Shown here: positions 45,775-55,221 of the stretch, piece after piece
How positions within the stretch are numbered: the stretch's first letter is position 1
Layout of the letters: each line of letters begins with the position of its first letter
DNA from: Cyanobium sp. CZS25K
Lineage (GTDB): Bacteria > Cyanobacteriota > Cyanobacteriia > PCC-6307 > Cyanobiaceae
Direction: 5' to 3'
Assembly: GCA_030373325.1 (NCBI GenBank)
Contig: JAUCZB010000011.1
Coordinates: 40,353-104,352 of the forward strand
DNA length: 64,000 nucleotides
Position numbers and translations under genes: made by a program
The notes under the pieces: generated by a model
Database searches by the model: none
Seen by the model: the letters and a program-made list of their open reading frames with translations, nothing else
What the model was told of the DNA's origin: nothing

Positions 45775-48762
45775 CTAGAGCTGGGGTGCCGGCAGCAACA
45801 CGAACAGGCCGATCACATCCACCGGCAGGCTGGGCTCGCAGCGGAAGCGCATGCGCAGTGCTCCGCCGGTGCCCACCGCCGCCTGACGCACCCGACGGTG
45901 ATCGTCTTCTGCCTGGGTGGCGCGATCCAGGGCGAGGGTGCGCAGGCCCGTTTCCAGGGTCGGCAGCTGCTGGAGCGCCCGCTCCAGTTCCATCTGCCGC
46001 TGGGCCGCTTGCACATTGCCCACGGGCGGATGCTGGAGCAGGGCCAGGGCCTCTGTCTCCGCCAGCACCTGCAACCCAGCCGCCGTGCAGTGCACCGTGA
46101 GGCACTCCTCCACCAGCAGCGGCGGCATCGCTTCAAAGCCGGCGTCGGTACGGCGCTCCTGGTTGATCTGATGCCGCAGGCGCAGCAGCAGCAGGGTGGT
46201 GCGCTCCTTCACCCCATTGGTGCGGACCACGGCACTGCGGGCTGCCAGCTCCGGTTCTTCCCCGCTCAGGGCCCGCTCGGCCACAAACTCCGCCAGCTCC
46301 ACCACCAGCGGGTGGGAACGCGTCAGCAACTGGGCGCCATGGCGGCAGGGAGTGGTGGTGGAGAGGCTGAGCCTTCCCTCCAGGCCCTGGCTTTCAAGGC
46401 GCTCACGCAGGGCGCGGCGTTCGGCCGGAATCTCGGCCAGATTCAACACCCACGATCCATCTCCCTTGGCCGGCGCCGGCAGCCGCAACCGTGCGCAGGC
46501 TTCCACCAGCAGCCGCTCCACCGCGGCATGGTCGCCCAGGGCCTCCTTGCTGCGTTGCCATTCGGGCAGCACCTCCTCCGGCTTGAGGCGGCGCTGGGCA
46601 AAGATCGTCTGGGTGCGCTTGGCGTTCTCCTTGGCGCTCTGCCACTGCTGATCAAAGCTCGCCTCCCAGCCCGCCAGCGGCAGCACCTCCGGCATCCCCG
46701 GCGCGGCGGCCAGCCCCAGATCCAGCCCCAGCTGCTGCAGGGTTTCGCCTGAAACAGCATCGCCCAGCACATCCGCCAGCACCACCTGGGTGATCGAGTT
46801 CACGTCGCCCGGCACCGGCACACTCACGCCGAGCTCCTTGCGGATCACCTTCTCCTTGTTGAGGATCACCGCCAGCACCCGCTCATCCACCGGGTTGCGG
46901 CGGCCTGGGTCTTTGCAGGCGCCGTGCAGCATCAGGGCCCGTACCGTGTTGCGCGCCTGGCCAAAGCGGTCCACCCGGCCCTCGCGCTGCTCATGCCGCG
47001 TGGGGTTCCAGCAGAGGTCGTAGTGGATCACCGCATCGAAACTGCGCTGCAGATCGATCCCCTCCGAAAGGCAATCGGTGGCCACCAGCACGGGCGTTTT
47101 CGGCTTTTCGGGATCAAACGCTTCCGCCTCCAGTTCGGCCAGCCGCGCCACCCGCTCCTCCGGAGGCAGTTCACCGGTGATCACCCGGATCACCGTTTTG
47201 CGTTTCGGCAGCAGGTCGCTGAGCTGATCGGCCAGGTAGTGGGCGGTGGGCCGGAAGCGGCAGAAGATCACCGGCCGGTACCCCTCCTCCATCAGGCCCT
47301 GCAACTGGCGGATCAGTTGACGCAGCTTGGGGTCGTTGCTGGGGCCACGCAGTTTGTCGGCCTGGTCGATCAGCTCCTGCAGGTGGGCGCGATCCGCCTC
47401 GATTGCCAGATCACCGCCCGGAGCAGCCTCCTCCTCACTCATCGACTCGTCGAGACCATCCAGCACCCCCTGACTGGCCAGCGCTTCCAGATCCTGGAGC
47501 TGCTGTTCCTCACTGAGCTCCTGCTCACCGCCAGGGGTCAGACCCGCCAGCTTGGTGCGCAGCGACACGGCCGCCGCCGCCGGGCTGCTGCTGATGCAGC
47601 GCAGCAGCGCCAAGGCCGCCCACCAGCTCATCCGCTGCTTCAGCCGGCTCTGGCCGGCACTGCGTTTCACCAGGGTGCGGGCGTACTCGAGCACGTCGTT
47701 GAACAGTGCCCCCCAGGCGCCGCTGAGCTCATAGGTGGCTTCCCGCGTCTCGCGATCCGGGAAGTCGGCCCCGTCACTCCCCCATTCCGTGCGGATGTCC
47801 TGGCGGCGACGCTGCACAAAATGCGCCCCCAGCTCCTCGCGCAGGCCATCGCGCCTGGGTCCATCGGGCATGGTGCCCAGTTCGGCGAATTTCGAATCCA
47901 GCAGGCCCAGCAGGTGGTTGAACCCCTCGCTGTCGCCGCTGTGGGGTGTGGCGGTGAGCAGCACCAGATGGCGATCAGGCTGGGACGCCAGACCACGTAG
48001 CAGCTCATAGCGCTGGTGGCGGCCCCGCCCCTTGCCGGAGGTGCAGGTGTGGGCTTCATCCACGATCACGAAGTCGCCGCAGCCGCGGATGAAGCCATCG
48101 CGGTAGTCATCGCGCTTGATGTAATCAAGGCTCACCACCGTGAAGGGGTACGCCGCAAACAGCGAGTGCCCCACCGGCAGGTCCTTGGCCAGTCGCCCCA
48201 CCGTGCCCGGCCGCACCACTTCCGCAGCCAGGTGGAACTGCTGAGCCATGTCGTTGCACCATTTCGCACACAGGTGGGGCGGGCAGATCACCGTGATCGT
48301 GCGGATCTCGCCGCGATCCAGCAGTTCCCGGGCAATCAGCAGCGCCTCCACCGTCTTGCCCAGGCCCACCTCATCGGCGATCAGCAGCCGCGTCACCTGC
48401 TGCTTCAGAGCCATCAGCAGCGGCACCAGCTGGTAGGCCCGTGGCTCCAGGGCCAGGTTGCCGAGGCTGCGGAACGGCCCCGCCCCGGCCCGCAGCTTGA
48501 GCAGCAGGGCATCCCGCATCAGCAGGGCGGAGCTCTGGGAACCGCTCTGGCTCGCCTCCGGCCAGGGGAAGGTGGCCGGCGTCACCTGGTGCCCCTCCAG
48601 GGGCAGGAACAGGGTGGCGATCTGATGGTCGCCCCCGCCAAGGGGACGCAGCTTGAGGGTGCTGGGAGAAGGGTTGGGCAGCACCACCCACTCACGGCCG
48701 CGGGCCCGCACGATCGAGCCAGGGGTGATGGGCGCCGATGGGGCGGCAGGGGTGGTGGTCAT
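45775..48762 (-). CDS. SNF2-family helicase (DrmD-like)
   Basis: A 995-aa SF2 ATPase of the SNF2/RapA type. It has the Q-region LALEPRAYQLVPLL (about 103-116), Walker A IADEVGLGKTVEA (128-140), motif Ib ICPPHLCAKW, DEAH box VDEAHTC (234-240) and motif III LLTATPHSGD. The second lobe has VIFCRFRPTAHYLADQL and the arginine-finger motif REGRVDRFGQ (about 590-599). A C-terminal extension of about 350 residues ends in a beta-rich segment. It overlaps the large helicase stop by 4 nt (ATGA) and precedes the methylase by 2 nt. SNF2 helicase plus adenine methylase is the pair that defines class 1 DISARM. Confidence 0.85.
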   Translation of the reverse strand: MTTTPAAPSAPITPGSIVRARGREWVVLPNPSPSTLKLRPLGGGDHQIATLFLPLEGHQVTPATFPWPEASQSGSQSSALLMRDALLLKLRAGAGPFRSLGNLALEPRAYQLVPLLMALKQQVTRLLIADEVGLGKTVEALLIARELLDRGEIRTITVICPPHLCAKWCNDMAQQFHLAAEVVRPGTVGRLAKDLPVGHSLFAAYPFTVVSLDYIKRDDYRDGFIRGCGDFVIVDEAHTCTSGKGRGRHQRYELLRGLASQPDRHLVLLTATPHSGDSEGFNHLLGLLDSKFAELGTMPDGPRRDGLREELGAHFVQRRRQDIRTEWGSDGADFPDRETREATYELSGAWGALFNDVLEYARTLVKRSAGQSRLKQRMSWWAALALLRCISSSPAAAAVSLRTKLAGLTPGGEQELSEEQQLQDLEALASQGVLDGLDESMSEEEAAPGGDLAIEADRAHLQELIDQADKLRGPSNDPKLRQLIRQLQGLMEEGYRPVIFCRFRPTAHYLADQLSDLLPKRKTVIRVITGELPPEERVARLAELEAEAFDPEKPKTPVLVATDCLSEGIDLQRSFDAVIHYDLCWNPTRHEQREGRVDRFGQARNTVRALMLHGACKDPGRRNPVDERVLAVILNKEKVIRKELGVSVPVPGDVNSITQVVLADVLGDAVSGETLQQLGLDLGLAAAPGMPEVLPLAGWEASFDQQWQSAKENAKRTQTIFAQRRLKPEEVLPEWQRSKEALGDHAAVERLLVEACARLRLPAPAKGDGSWVLNLAEIPAERRALRERLESQGLEGRLSLSTTTPCRHGAQLLTRSHPLVVELAEFVAERALSGEEPELAARSAVVRTNGVKERTTLLLLRLRHQINQERRTDAGFEAMPPLLVEECLTVHCTAAGLQVLAETEALALLQHPPVGNVQAAQRQMELERALQQLPTLETGLRTLALDRATQAEDDHRRVRQAAVGTGGALRMRFRCEPSLPVDVIGLFVLLPAPQL

Positions 48763-51700
48763 GGCTGCTGAACGCCACCGAGCTGGTCGGCATGGGCGGC
48801 GAACACCGCGGCGATCTGTTCACCGAGATCTGCCGCTCCTGCGGTTCCTCCCGGCCTGGCGGCAGGTGGGCTCTCGCCGTGGCCCTCGCCGTGGCCCTCG
48901 CCGAACAGCCAGCGGTACTCGGCAAACACCTCCTCCCACTGGCGCGGATCCTCGCCGAACACCACCACGTTCAACCCGGCGGCATCAAGCGCCGAGCGCT
49001 TGCGCTCATCGAGCTGCTGCTGCAGCGGCTGCTTGTGGTGCGGCCCATCGACAAACACCAGCGCAGCGGCTTCCACATAGGTGAAATCGGGCACCACGTA
49101 GTGATCGGGAACTTCCGACTGGGCCTTGTCCGGGAGCAGATAGCCCCGCTGTTTCAACGTTTGCAGCCACAGCCGCTCCAGACCGCTCTGGCAGAGCTCC
49201 AGCAACTGATCCAGCCGCTCGCTCCGACCCGACGTACCGCCCTGGGCCACCACATCGGCGCGGGCCAGATCCAGCAGGAACTGCTTCAACGAGGACAGGC
49301 GCCGGTCGATCTGCTCGTGGTCGCGCTGGTTGTTGTAGCTGAGCAGGCAGCGGTAGCAGCCGGCCTCGCAGTCCTCGTCGGTGTCCTTGAGGTCGATGGC
49401 CTGCTGGGGCAGCAGACCCTCCCAGCCCCAGTGGCACAGCTCCAGGGCCTGCCGTCCCACCTGCTGCATCGCCGTGGGGCTTTCCACCAGACGGCACAAC
49501 ACCCCGGCGCCGCCCTCCGCCGCCTCGTAGATCAACAGCGACGTGGCGTTGGCCTCATTGGGCATCAACTCCGCCGCGAGCTCGCTGGGGTCGAGCTGGA
49601 ACGCCACCTCAATCGCGCGCTTCAGGGCATAGCGCACAGAGATCAGATCCCTGGCCATCCATTCCTGCTGGAACTGCACCAGCAGAGCGTTCTTTCGGTC
49701 CTGCACATAGGGCGTGATCTTCACGTAGCCCTCTTCTGATTCGCCGTCGTCCTCTTCGCCACCGGCCACCAGATCCGACTCCTTGCCCCACAACCCCTTC
49801 ACCGGGTGGATCGGGAAACCGATGTTGCCCGGATTCTCACGACGACGCCGGCCCAGGTTGATCCGGCTGATCTGGGTGGCGGCGCCATAGCTCAAGGACA
49901 GCAGCGGCTGGCCCGCCACACGCACCTCAGCAATCGCCACCCGCACCTGGTTGTTGTCCTTGGGGAACTCGTAGGTGGTGAGCAGTTCGTAGCCCAGCCG
50001 TTGGCGTTCCTCGTCGTCGGAGGTGATCCGCTCCGCCCGCCGCGTGGTGACCTGCTCGATCTGATACAGGTGCGGGATGCGCAGGGCTGTGCCGTCGGGA
50101 TGGAGCTTGAGAGCGGCACCGCAATGGCAGCACACGTCCAGCTCGGCGTCGTCTCCCAGGTGGGCATGGCCGCAGGACCCGCACACCATTGCGTCGCGGG
50201 TGGCCAGGGTTTTGGTGCTGCTGCTTGCTTGCTCCTGAAGGTTCAGGATGGCGCCGCGCACCTTATAGGTGTTGCCCTCGTGATAGATGAGCGAATGAGG
50301 GCCAAACTCGCTGATTCCCACAAACCGCGGCCGGCTGATGTAGGTACCGCCATTCACCTGTTCACGGCTGCCGGGAATGAAGGCCAGCAGGGGCAGGCGC
50401 GGGAAGTTGTAGCCGGGCATGAAGCCCTGGCTGGCCAGATAGCGGTAGGTGGTGAAGTCGCCGTTGGTACCCCGTGGCCCGCTGCGCTCCGCCAGCAGCA
50501 GATCCCGCTGCAGCAAGGCCGCCCGCTGACGCTGCTCGGCGTTCTTCTTCTCCCGCTCCGGAAGGGCGTAATTGATCATGTCCTTCCCGGCCTGCACCAA
50601 CTGGCTGGTGACCGCATCCAGCAGGCCACGCCAGCGGTTCAGCGATCGATCGAAGTCGCGGCCGGTGCCATGGATCAACCCCTCCAGCCAGCTCTCGGTG
50701 AGCCACGGCGGCGGCGTTGTCCCCAGCCAGCCGTGGTGCTTGAGGTCGTCCACGATGGCCTGGCAGGCCTGCAGCGCCTGGTCCCGCGCTTTGGGGTTGT
50801 CGAGTGCTTCGGCGATCTCGGGCACCACAGGCTTGGGCTCGGACTCGAGAGCGACCAGCTCCTTCACCTTGCTGGGCAGCGCCTTGCCCGTGGCAGCCAG
50901 CCACAGGGCGCGGAAGTGGGCGATCAGCAGCTCTTCATTGGCCAGCTCCAGCGTTGGCGCACTCACCGCACCGGAGACCATGCGGGTGGGGGCGGAGAAG
51001 AAGTACTGGTCATGGGGTGAGGTGGCACCGCAGTAGCTCAGCACCAGTGCCGGCTGGCCGCTGCGCCCTGCCCGGCCGCTGCGCTGGGCATAGTTCGCCG
51101 GCGTTGGCGGCACATTGCGCATGTACACGGTGTTGAGCGAGGTGATATCAACGCCGAGCTCCATCGTGGGCGAGCAATAGAGCAGCCGCAGCTGAGCCTC
51201 GCGGAAGGCCTCTTCCCGCTTCTCCCGCTCCAGTGCATCCACCTGGGCGGTGTGCTCCCGGGCCAGCAGGGTCTGCAGAAACGGTCGGCCCTGGGCACTC
51301 AACGTGGAGGCAAGATCGTTGTAGAGATTGCGGAAGTAGTCGTTGACCGGCCCACGGCGACCCGTGCCCAGGCGTTGCTTCACCAGTGCTGCGTGGTAAG
51401 CGTCCTGTTGTTCCCCATCGCGGCCGCACAGCGCCCAGCGCAAGGCACTGCTGCTGAGCCGCCAACCGTTCTTGCACTCCCCGCTGCCGCGCCGGCTGAG
51501 GCGCAGATCCACCTGTTTCACCAGGTGGTAACGCCCCAGCACCGTGACCAATCCCTGGGTGATCTCCTGGTAGAGCGCCTCATCCCACTTCAAGCCGGCA
51601 TGTAGCTCTTCCAGGGAGAGCCAGCGCTCACGGGCCTTGAGCCAGCGGCCGAATTCACCGCGCAGCGACAACCCCTCCAGGCCACGGAACTCCCGACCCC

Positions 51701-54212
51701 GGGCATCACGCGGCACTGTTTCAAACACCACGCTGCGGGCCAGTTCGCCTTTCTCATCGGCGCCGATCGACCACACCTCCTCCAGTTCCGAGGAGGCACG
51801 GCGGCGGCGCTCGAACTCCTCAGCGAACAAAACATTGGTTTCAATCGCCAGCCGTTCGCGCAGCTCCTCCAGCAGGCGGTGGCAGATCAGATACCGCTCG
51901 ATCGCCGAACACTGCGCCAGCAACGGATGCTGATCGGCCCACTGGCCCTGGTCTTCCACGCAGTTCACCAGGTCGGCATAGTCGACCTCCAGCAACTGCA
52001 GCTGCTCCAGGTTGGGGTTGGTGAGGCGCCAGCCACGGCGCAGGTCCACCACTAGGCGGTACTCCAGCACCTCCCGCAGGGCCTTCCGGAATTTTCCTTC
52101 TGCCGCTGGCACGATGCCCTTCTGTTCGATGAAGTCGTCGGCCTCCAGGCGCAGTGCTTTCTCGGTTTCCAGGGCCAGGGTCTCCAGGCTCAGCTCCCGG
52201 TCCGGCTGGGCCTGAAGCGCCGCCACCAGGCCGGCTCGCAGCTGCAGCACCCGCATGAAATCATTGAAGTGGCCGGCCTGCAGGGAGGCGTCCTGACGGT
52301 TGTCGCTGAAAGCCAGCAGCTTGCGGGCGTTATCCGGGAGCTCATCGACCGGGAAGTTGAGCAGCTGCCGCAGCACCGAAAGGCTCAAGGTGGTCGTGGC
52401 GGAACTGCGGCCCTCTGAGCTCAGGCCCACCAGCTTGCGGAAGTCGCTACCCCGTGCGCTGTGCTCCACCCCGCAGCTGGGGCAGAAGCGGAAGCTGCCG
52501 CTCAGCAACCAGCCCGCCAGCCCATCGGTACTCGCCATGCCATCGGGGCGGAAACGGCAGGGCACCGGTGCTGCCTGGCGGTAGTGCTGGCGCAGCACCA
52601 GATCTCCGTTTTTGCCCTGCTCCAACCAGCCATCGGGATAGTTGGCCTTCTCAGGCTCATCGATGGAATAGGTCCCAGCCGCGTCGGGCATGAAGTACCC
52701 ATTCACCACTTCCTTGTCTTTGAGGCTGGCCTGATCGCCGAAATCGCGGGGTTCCAGCCTTACCGGCCGCTTGCTCTGCAGGTGGGCCCAGACCGGATGG
52801 AACTCCTGGCCGCAGCTGCGGCAGAACACCAGCGGAAACAGCAGAGCCTGACGCTCGCTGCCCGGACGATAGATCTGACCCTTGAGCGTGGGATGGCGCG
52901 ATCCGGGCGGTTCCAACGTGGCATAGATGTCGCCACCAGCCGAGACGAACTGGTGGAGTCGAAAGGCAAAGAAACGTCGATTCGGCGCCACCTCCACCTG
53001 GTAGGCCGCCAACAGGAACTCCCGCAGGCGATCCCGAGCCTGTTGGGGGTCCACCCCACTCAGCTGGGCGAGCTCTTCTGCCGCTTCTCGGAAAGCTCGC
53101 GGGTTGGAACGCACCCACTTGCCATCGGACCGATCGTCCTCCCGCCGTAGGCCCAGACGCAGTTCCACCCAGCGGGCCAATGGGTGTCGGCGCAAGCTCT
53201 CGATATCCCCGGTTGAGACGTCGCCCCCAAGGTTCTGCCGCAGCTCGTCTGCACTGGGCATGTCGCCGACCGTGACCCGCTCCAGGGTTTCTGTCATCAC
53301 GTTCACTGGCGGAATCGTGGTGCCGAACAACTTGCTCGCCACGGATGCCACCAGGGCGTTGCGTTCCTCTGCGCTGCCCTCGCTGGCCATCGTGGCGGAG
53401 GTGCCAATGCAGATCAACGCGTTATCCGGGGACAGGCGCTGCCGCACCCGGCGCACGAGCATGGCCACATCTGCACCTTGCCGGCCCCGGTAGGTGTGGA
53501 GCTCATCAAGCACCAGAAACTCCAGCCCCTGGGCCGTGCGGACCACCTGCTGATCGAGAGGGTTCTGGCGCGTGAGGATGTACTCCAACATCACGTAGTT
53601 CGTGAGCAGGATATCGGGTGGATTGCTCTGAATGGCCTCTCGCTCCTCCGATGTCTCCTGCCCCGTGTAGCGGGCAAAAGTGACCCGCTCAGACCCCTTC
53701 GGGTATCCAAGGCAGAGATACTTCTCCAGCTCCTTGAACTGACTGTTGCAAAGAGCGTTCATCGGATAGATCACGATCGCCCGGATCCGCTTTTTGGTGT
53801 CGCCAGCCTCTTTGGCTTCGATGATGCGCTGCACCATCGGCAGGATGTAGCCGATCGATTTACCGGAACTGGTGCCGGTGGTGATGACAGCACAGCCACC
53901 AGCCAGCACGATCTTCAGAGACTCCAGCTGGTGAAGGTGCAGCTGCAGTTCCTGGCCCTCGCCACTCTCCTTGCCCCAGCGGAAGATTTGCCGGCATTCC
54001 GGGTGCAGCAGGCCCTGCTCCACCAGCTGTCCGATGCTCCCCCCGCTCACAAAGCTTGGGTTGAGCTGGATCAGTGGTGAGGGCCAGTACTCCTCTTCGC
54101 CATAGCGGCCATCAACGAATTCGCGGATGTCGTCAGCCTTGATGGTGGTGAAGCTGCGGCTGAACTGGCCGTAGTCCTCAACGACCCTGTCGCGGAAAGA
54201 AAAAACGTCCAT
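48759..54212 (-). CDS. DEAD/DEAH helicase with DUF1998 and C-terminal nuclease-like domain (DruE-like)
   Basis: A 1,817-aa SF2 helicase. Walker A TGTSSGKS (112-119), DELH box LVLDELHTYRGRQGA (about 233-247) and the late motif QRSGRAGRSG (about 1041-1050) define the helicase. CxxC pairs (near 461, 577 and 1341-1365) suggest zinc ribbons. DUF1998 lies about 1500-1660 with CEAGCYRCLLSYNNQ (about 1612-1626). The end (about 1704-1750) has VVPDFTY, FVDGPHH and DERKRSALDAAG, resembling the Vsr/DUF559 PD-(D/E)xK fold. Size and architecture match Druantia DruE; DISARM splits these parts into DrmA and DrmB. ATG 54212 is preferred over upstream in-frame ATGs. It is first in the three-gene operon. Confidence 0.82.
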   Translation of the reverse strand: MDVFSFRDRVVEDYGQFSRSFTTIKADDIREFVDGRYGEEEYWPSPLIQLNPSFVSGGSIGQLVEQGLLHPECRQIFRWGKESGEGQELQLHLHQLESLKIVLAGGCAVITTGTSSGKSIGYILPMVQRIIEAKEAGDTKKRIRAIVIYPMNALCNSQFKELEKYLCLGYPKGSERVTFARYTGQETSEEREAIQSNPPDILLTNYVMLEYILTRQNPLDQQVVRTAQGLEFLVLDELHTYRGRQGADVAMLVRRVRQRLSPDNALICIGTSATMASEGSAEERNALVASVASKLFGTTIPPVNVMTETLERVTVGDMPSADELRQNLGGDVSTGDIESLRRHPLARWVELRLGLRREDDRSDGKWVRSNPRAFREAAEELAQLSGVDPQQARDRLREFLLAAYQVEVAPNRRFFAFRLHQFVSAGGDIYATLEPPGSRHPTLKGQIYRPGSERQALLFPLVFCRSCGQEFHPVWAHLQSKRPVRLEPRDFGDQASLKDKEVVNGYFMPDAAGTYSIDEPEKANYPDGWLEQGKNGDLVLRQHYRQAAPVPCRFRPDGMASTDGLAGWLLSGSFRFCPSCGVEHSARGSDFRKLVGLSSEGRSSATTTLSLSVLRQLLNFPVDELPDNARKLLAFSDNRQDASLQAGHFNDFMRVLQLRAGLVAALQAQPDRELSLETLALETEKALRLEADDFIEQKGIVPAAEGKFRKALREVLEYRLVVDLRRGWRLTNPNLEQLQLLEVDYADLVNCVEDQGQWADQHPLLAQCSAIERYLICHRLLEELRERLAIETNVLFAEEFERRRRASSELEEVWSIGADEKGELARSVVFETVPRDARGREFRGLEGLSLRGEFGRWLKARERWLSLEELHAGLKWDEALYQEITQGLVTVLGRYHLVKQVDLRLSRRGSGECKNGWRLSSSALRWALCGRDGEQQDAYHAALVKQRLGTGRRGPVNDYFRNLYNDLASTLSAQGRPFLQTLLAREHTAQVDALEREKREEAFREAQLRLLYCSPTMELGVDITSLNTVYMRNVPPTPANYAQRSGRAGRSGQPALVLSYCGATSPHDQYFFSAPTRMVSGAVSAPTLELANEELLIAHFRALWLAATGKALPSKVKELVALESEPKPVVPEIAEALDNPKARDQALQACQAIVDDLKHHGWLGTTPPPWLTESWLEGLIHGTGRDFDRSLNRWRGLLDAVTSQLVQAGKDMINYALPEREKKNAEQRQRAALLQRDLLLAERSGPRGTNGDFTTYRYLASQGFMPGYNFPRLPLLAFIPGSREQVNGGTYISRPRFVGISEFGPHSLIYHEGNTYKVRGAILNLQEQASSSTKTLATRDAMVCGSCGHAHLGDDAELDVCCHCGAALKLHPDGTALRIPHLYQIEQVTTRRAERITSDDEERQRLGYELLTTYEFPKDNNQVRVAIAEVRVAGQPLLSLSYGAATQISRINLGRRRRENPGNIGFPIHPVKGLWGKESDLVAGGEEDDGESEEGYVKITPYVQDRKNALLVQFQQEWMARDLISVRYALKRAIEVAFQLDPSELAAELMPNEANATSLLIYEAAEGGAGVLCRLVESPTAMQQVGRQALELCHWGWEGLLPQQAIDLKDTDEDCEAGCYRCLLSYNNQRDHEQIDRRLSSLKQFLLDLARADVVAQGGTSGRSERLDQLLELCQSGLERLWLQTLKQRGYLLPDKAQSEVPDHYVVPDFTYVEAAALVFVDGPHHKQPLQQQLDERKRSALDAAGLNVVVFGEDPRQWEEVFAEYRWLFGEGHGEGHGESPPAARPGGTAGAADLGEQIAAVFAAHADQLGGVQQP

Positions 54213-54347
54213 CAGAGCCGTCGCCCCACGCGTCCCGTCACGCTCTCCATCCGACCGGCTGCGCAACAACGACCGATCCCGCCATTCTGCGTCGTTCTGC
54301 AGCGGAGCGCACCCCATTCGCCCCTTCTGGAACGCAGATCAGTTCGT

Positions 54348-55183
54348 TCAACCATGCTGATCCTGCATGCCTCTGGCCATGTTGATCTGTACACGCAGCC
54401 GCCGCAGGCACTGCCGAGCCGGGTTGGTATTCACCGCCACCTCCGGCAACAGAAGCCAGAGCTCCTCCGCCAGGAGCGGCGGCTCAGCCAGGGGCTCCAG
54501 CCCGTTGGCGTACAGCCAGCCGGGCTCCAGCAGCGCCGGGCAGAGCGGCAGGGCCAGCCTCCGCTCCCGGGCCCGCTTCACCCAGGCGGCCGGCTTCTGG
54601 CAGGCCACCGGCTGGGGCTCCACCGCGAAGCCCCGGGCGATCACAGCCTGATGGAGCAGCGGAGCTGCGCCCCTGGGGGGCAGCAGCACCCAACGCGTTG
54701 AGGGCGCAGCGGCCACCAGCTGCAGACGCAGCCGCCCCAGCGGCAGGGCCCGGAGGCCATCCCAGCGGGGCTCCTCACCGGGAGGTAGCGGCTGCGGGAG
54801 GCAGAACGCACTCACGATCGCCCCATCCAACTGAGCGTTGCCTACCAGTGCGGCCCAGTGATCGCCGCTGCGGCAGCAGGGCGGGACCCGCTGCACCCCG
54901 GCCAGGCCGGCAAGCAGGCTCTGGTGCAGAACGTCGGTGCCGATGCGCAGCGGGCCCTCCATCAGCCGTGCTCCCGGGAAGCCAGCCGCAGGTGCTGCAG
55001 GCACGGGTTGTGGCCGTGGCGGCACACCGGCGAGCCCCGCTCCGGCACCAGGCGGAACTCCTGCTGCATAAGTTGCAGGCTGCGGCTCACCGTGGATTGG
55101 TGCATGGCCAGGGCCGCTCCCGCCCTGGCCTGGGATCCGGCCAGTTCGAGGTCGTCCAGGATGTGCAGGTGCTCCAGCGGCAT
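54348..55183 (-). pseudogene. LysR-type transcriptional regulator, split by frameshift
   Basis: Two frames make one regulator. The N-terminal frame (55183-54962) reads MPLEHLHILDDLELAGS and the winged-helix core ALAMHQSTVSRSLQLMQQEF, then LQHLRLASREHG and stop. The C-terminal frame (54962-54348) reads MEGPLRIGTDVLHQSLLAGLAG and an effector-binding domain of about 200 aa. The stop and ATG share an A (TGATG), so coupled translation of two proteins is possible. One missing C near 54968 would restore ...REHRLMEGPLRIG, a normal LysR linker, so a frameshift or sequencing indel is more likely. It flanks the defence operon and diverges from the kinase-WYL gene. Confidence 0.65.
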
Positions 55184-55221
55184 CGGCGGGCGGTAGGGGC
55201 TGGCCACGCGGGGCAGACGGG

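Noticed and set aside
41897..54212. A complete DISARM or BREX system
   Set aside because: Separate DrmA, DrmB and DrmC genes are missing, and there is no PglZ or BrxC; only individual components resemble those systems.
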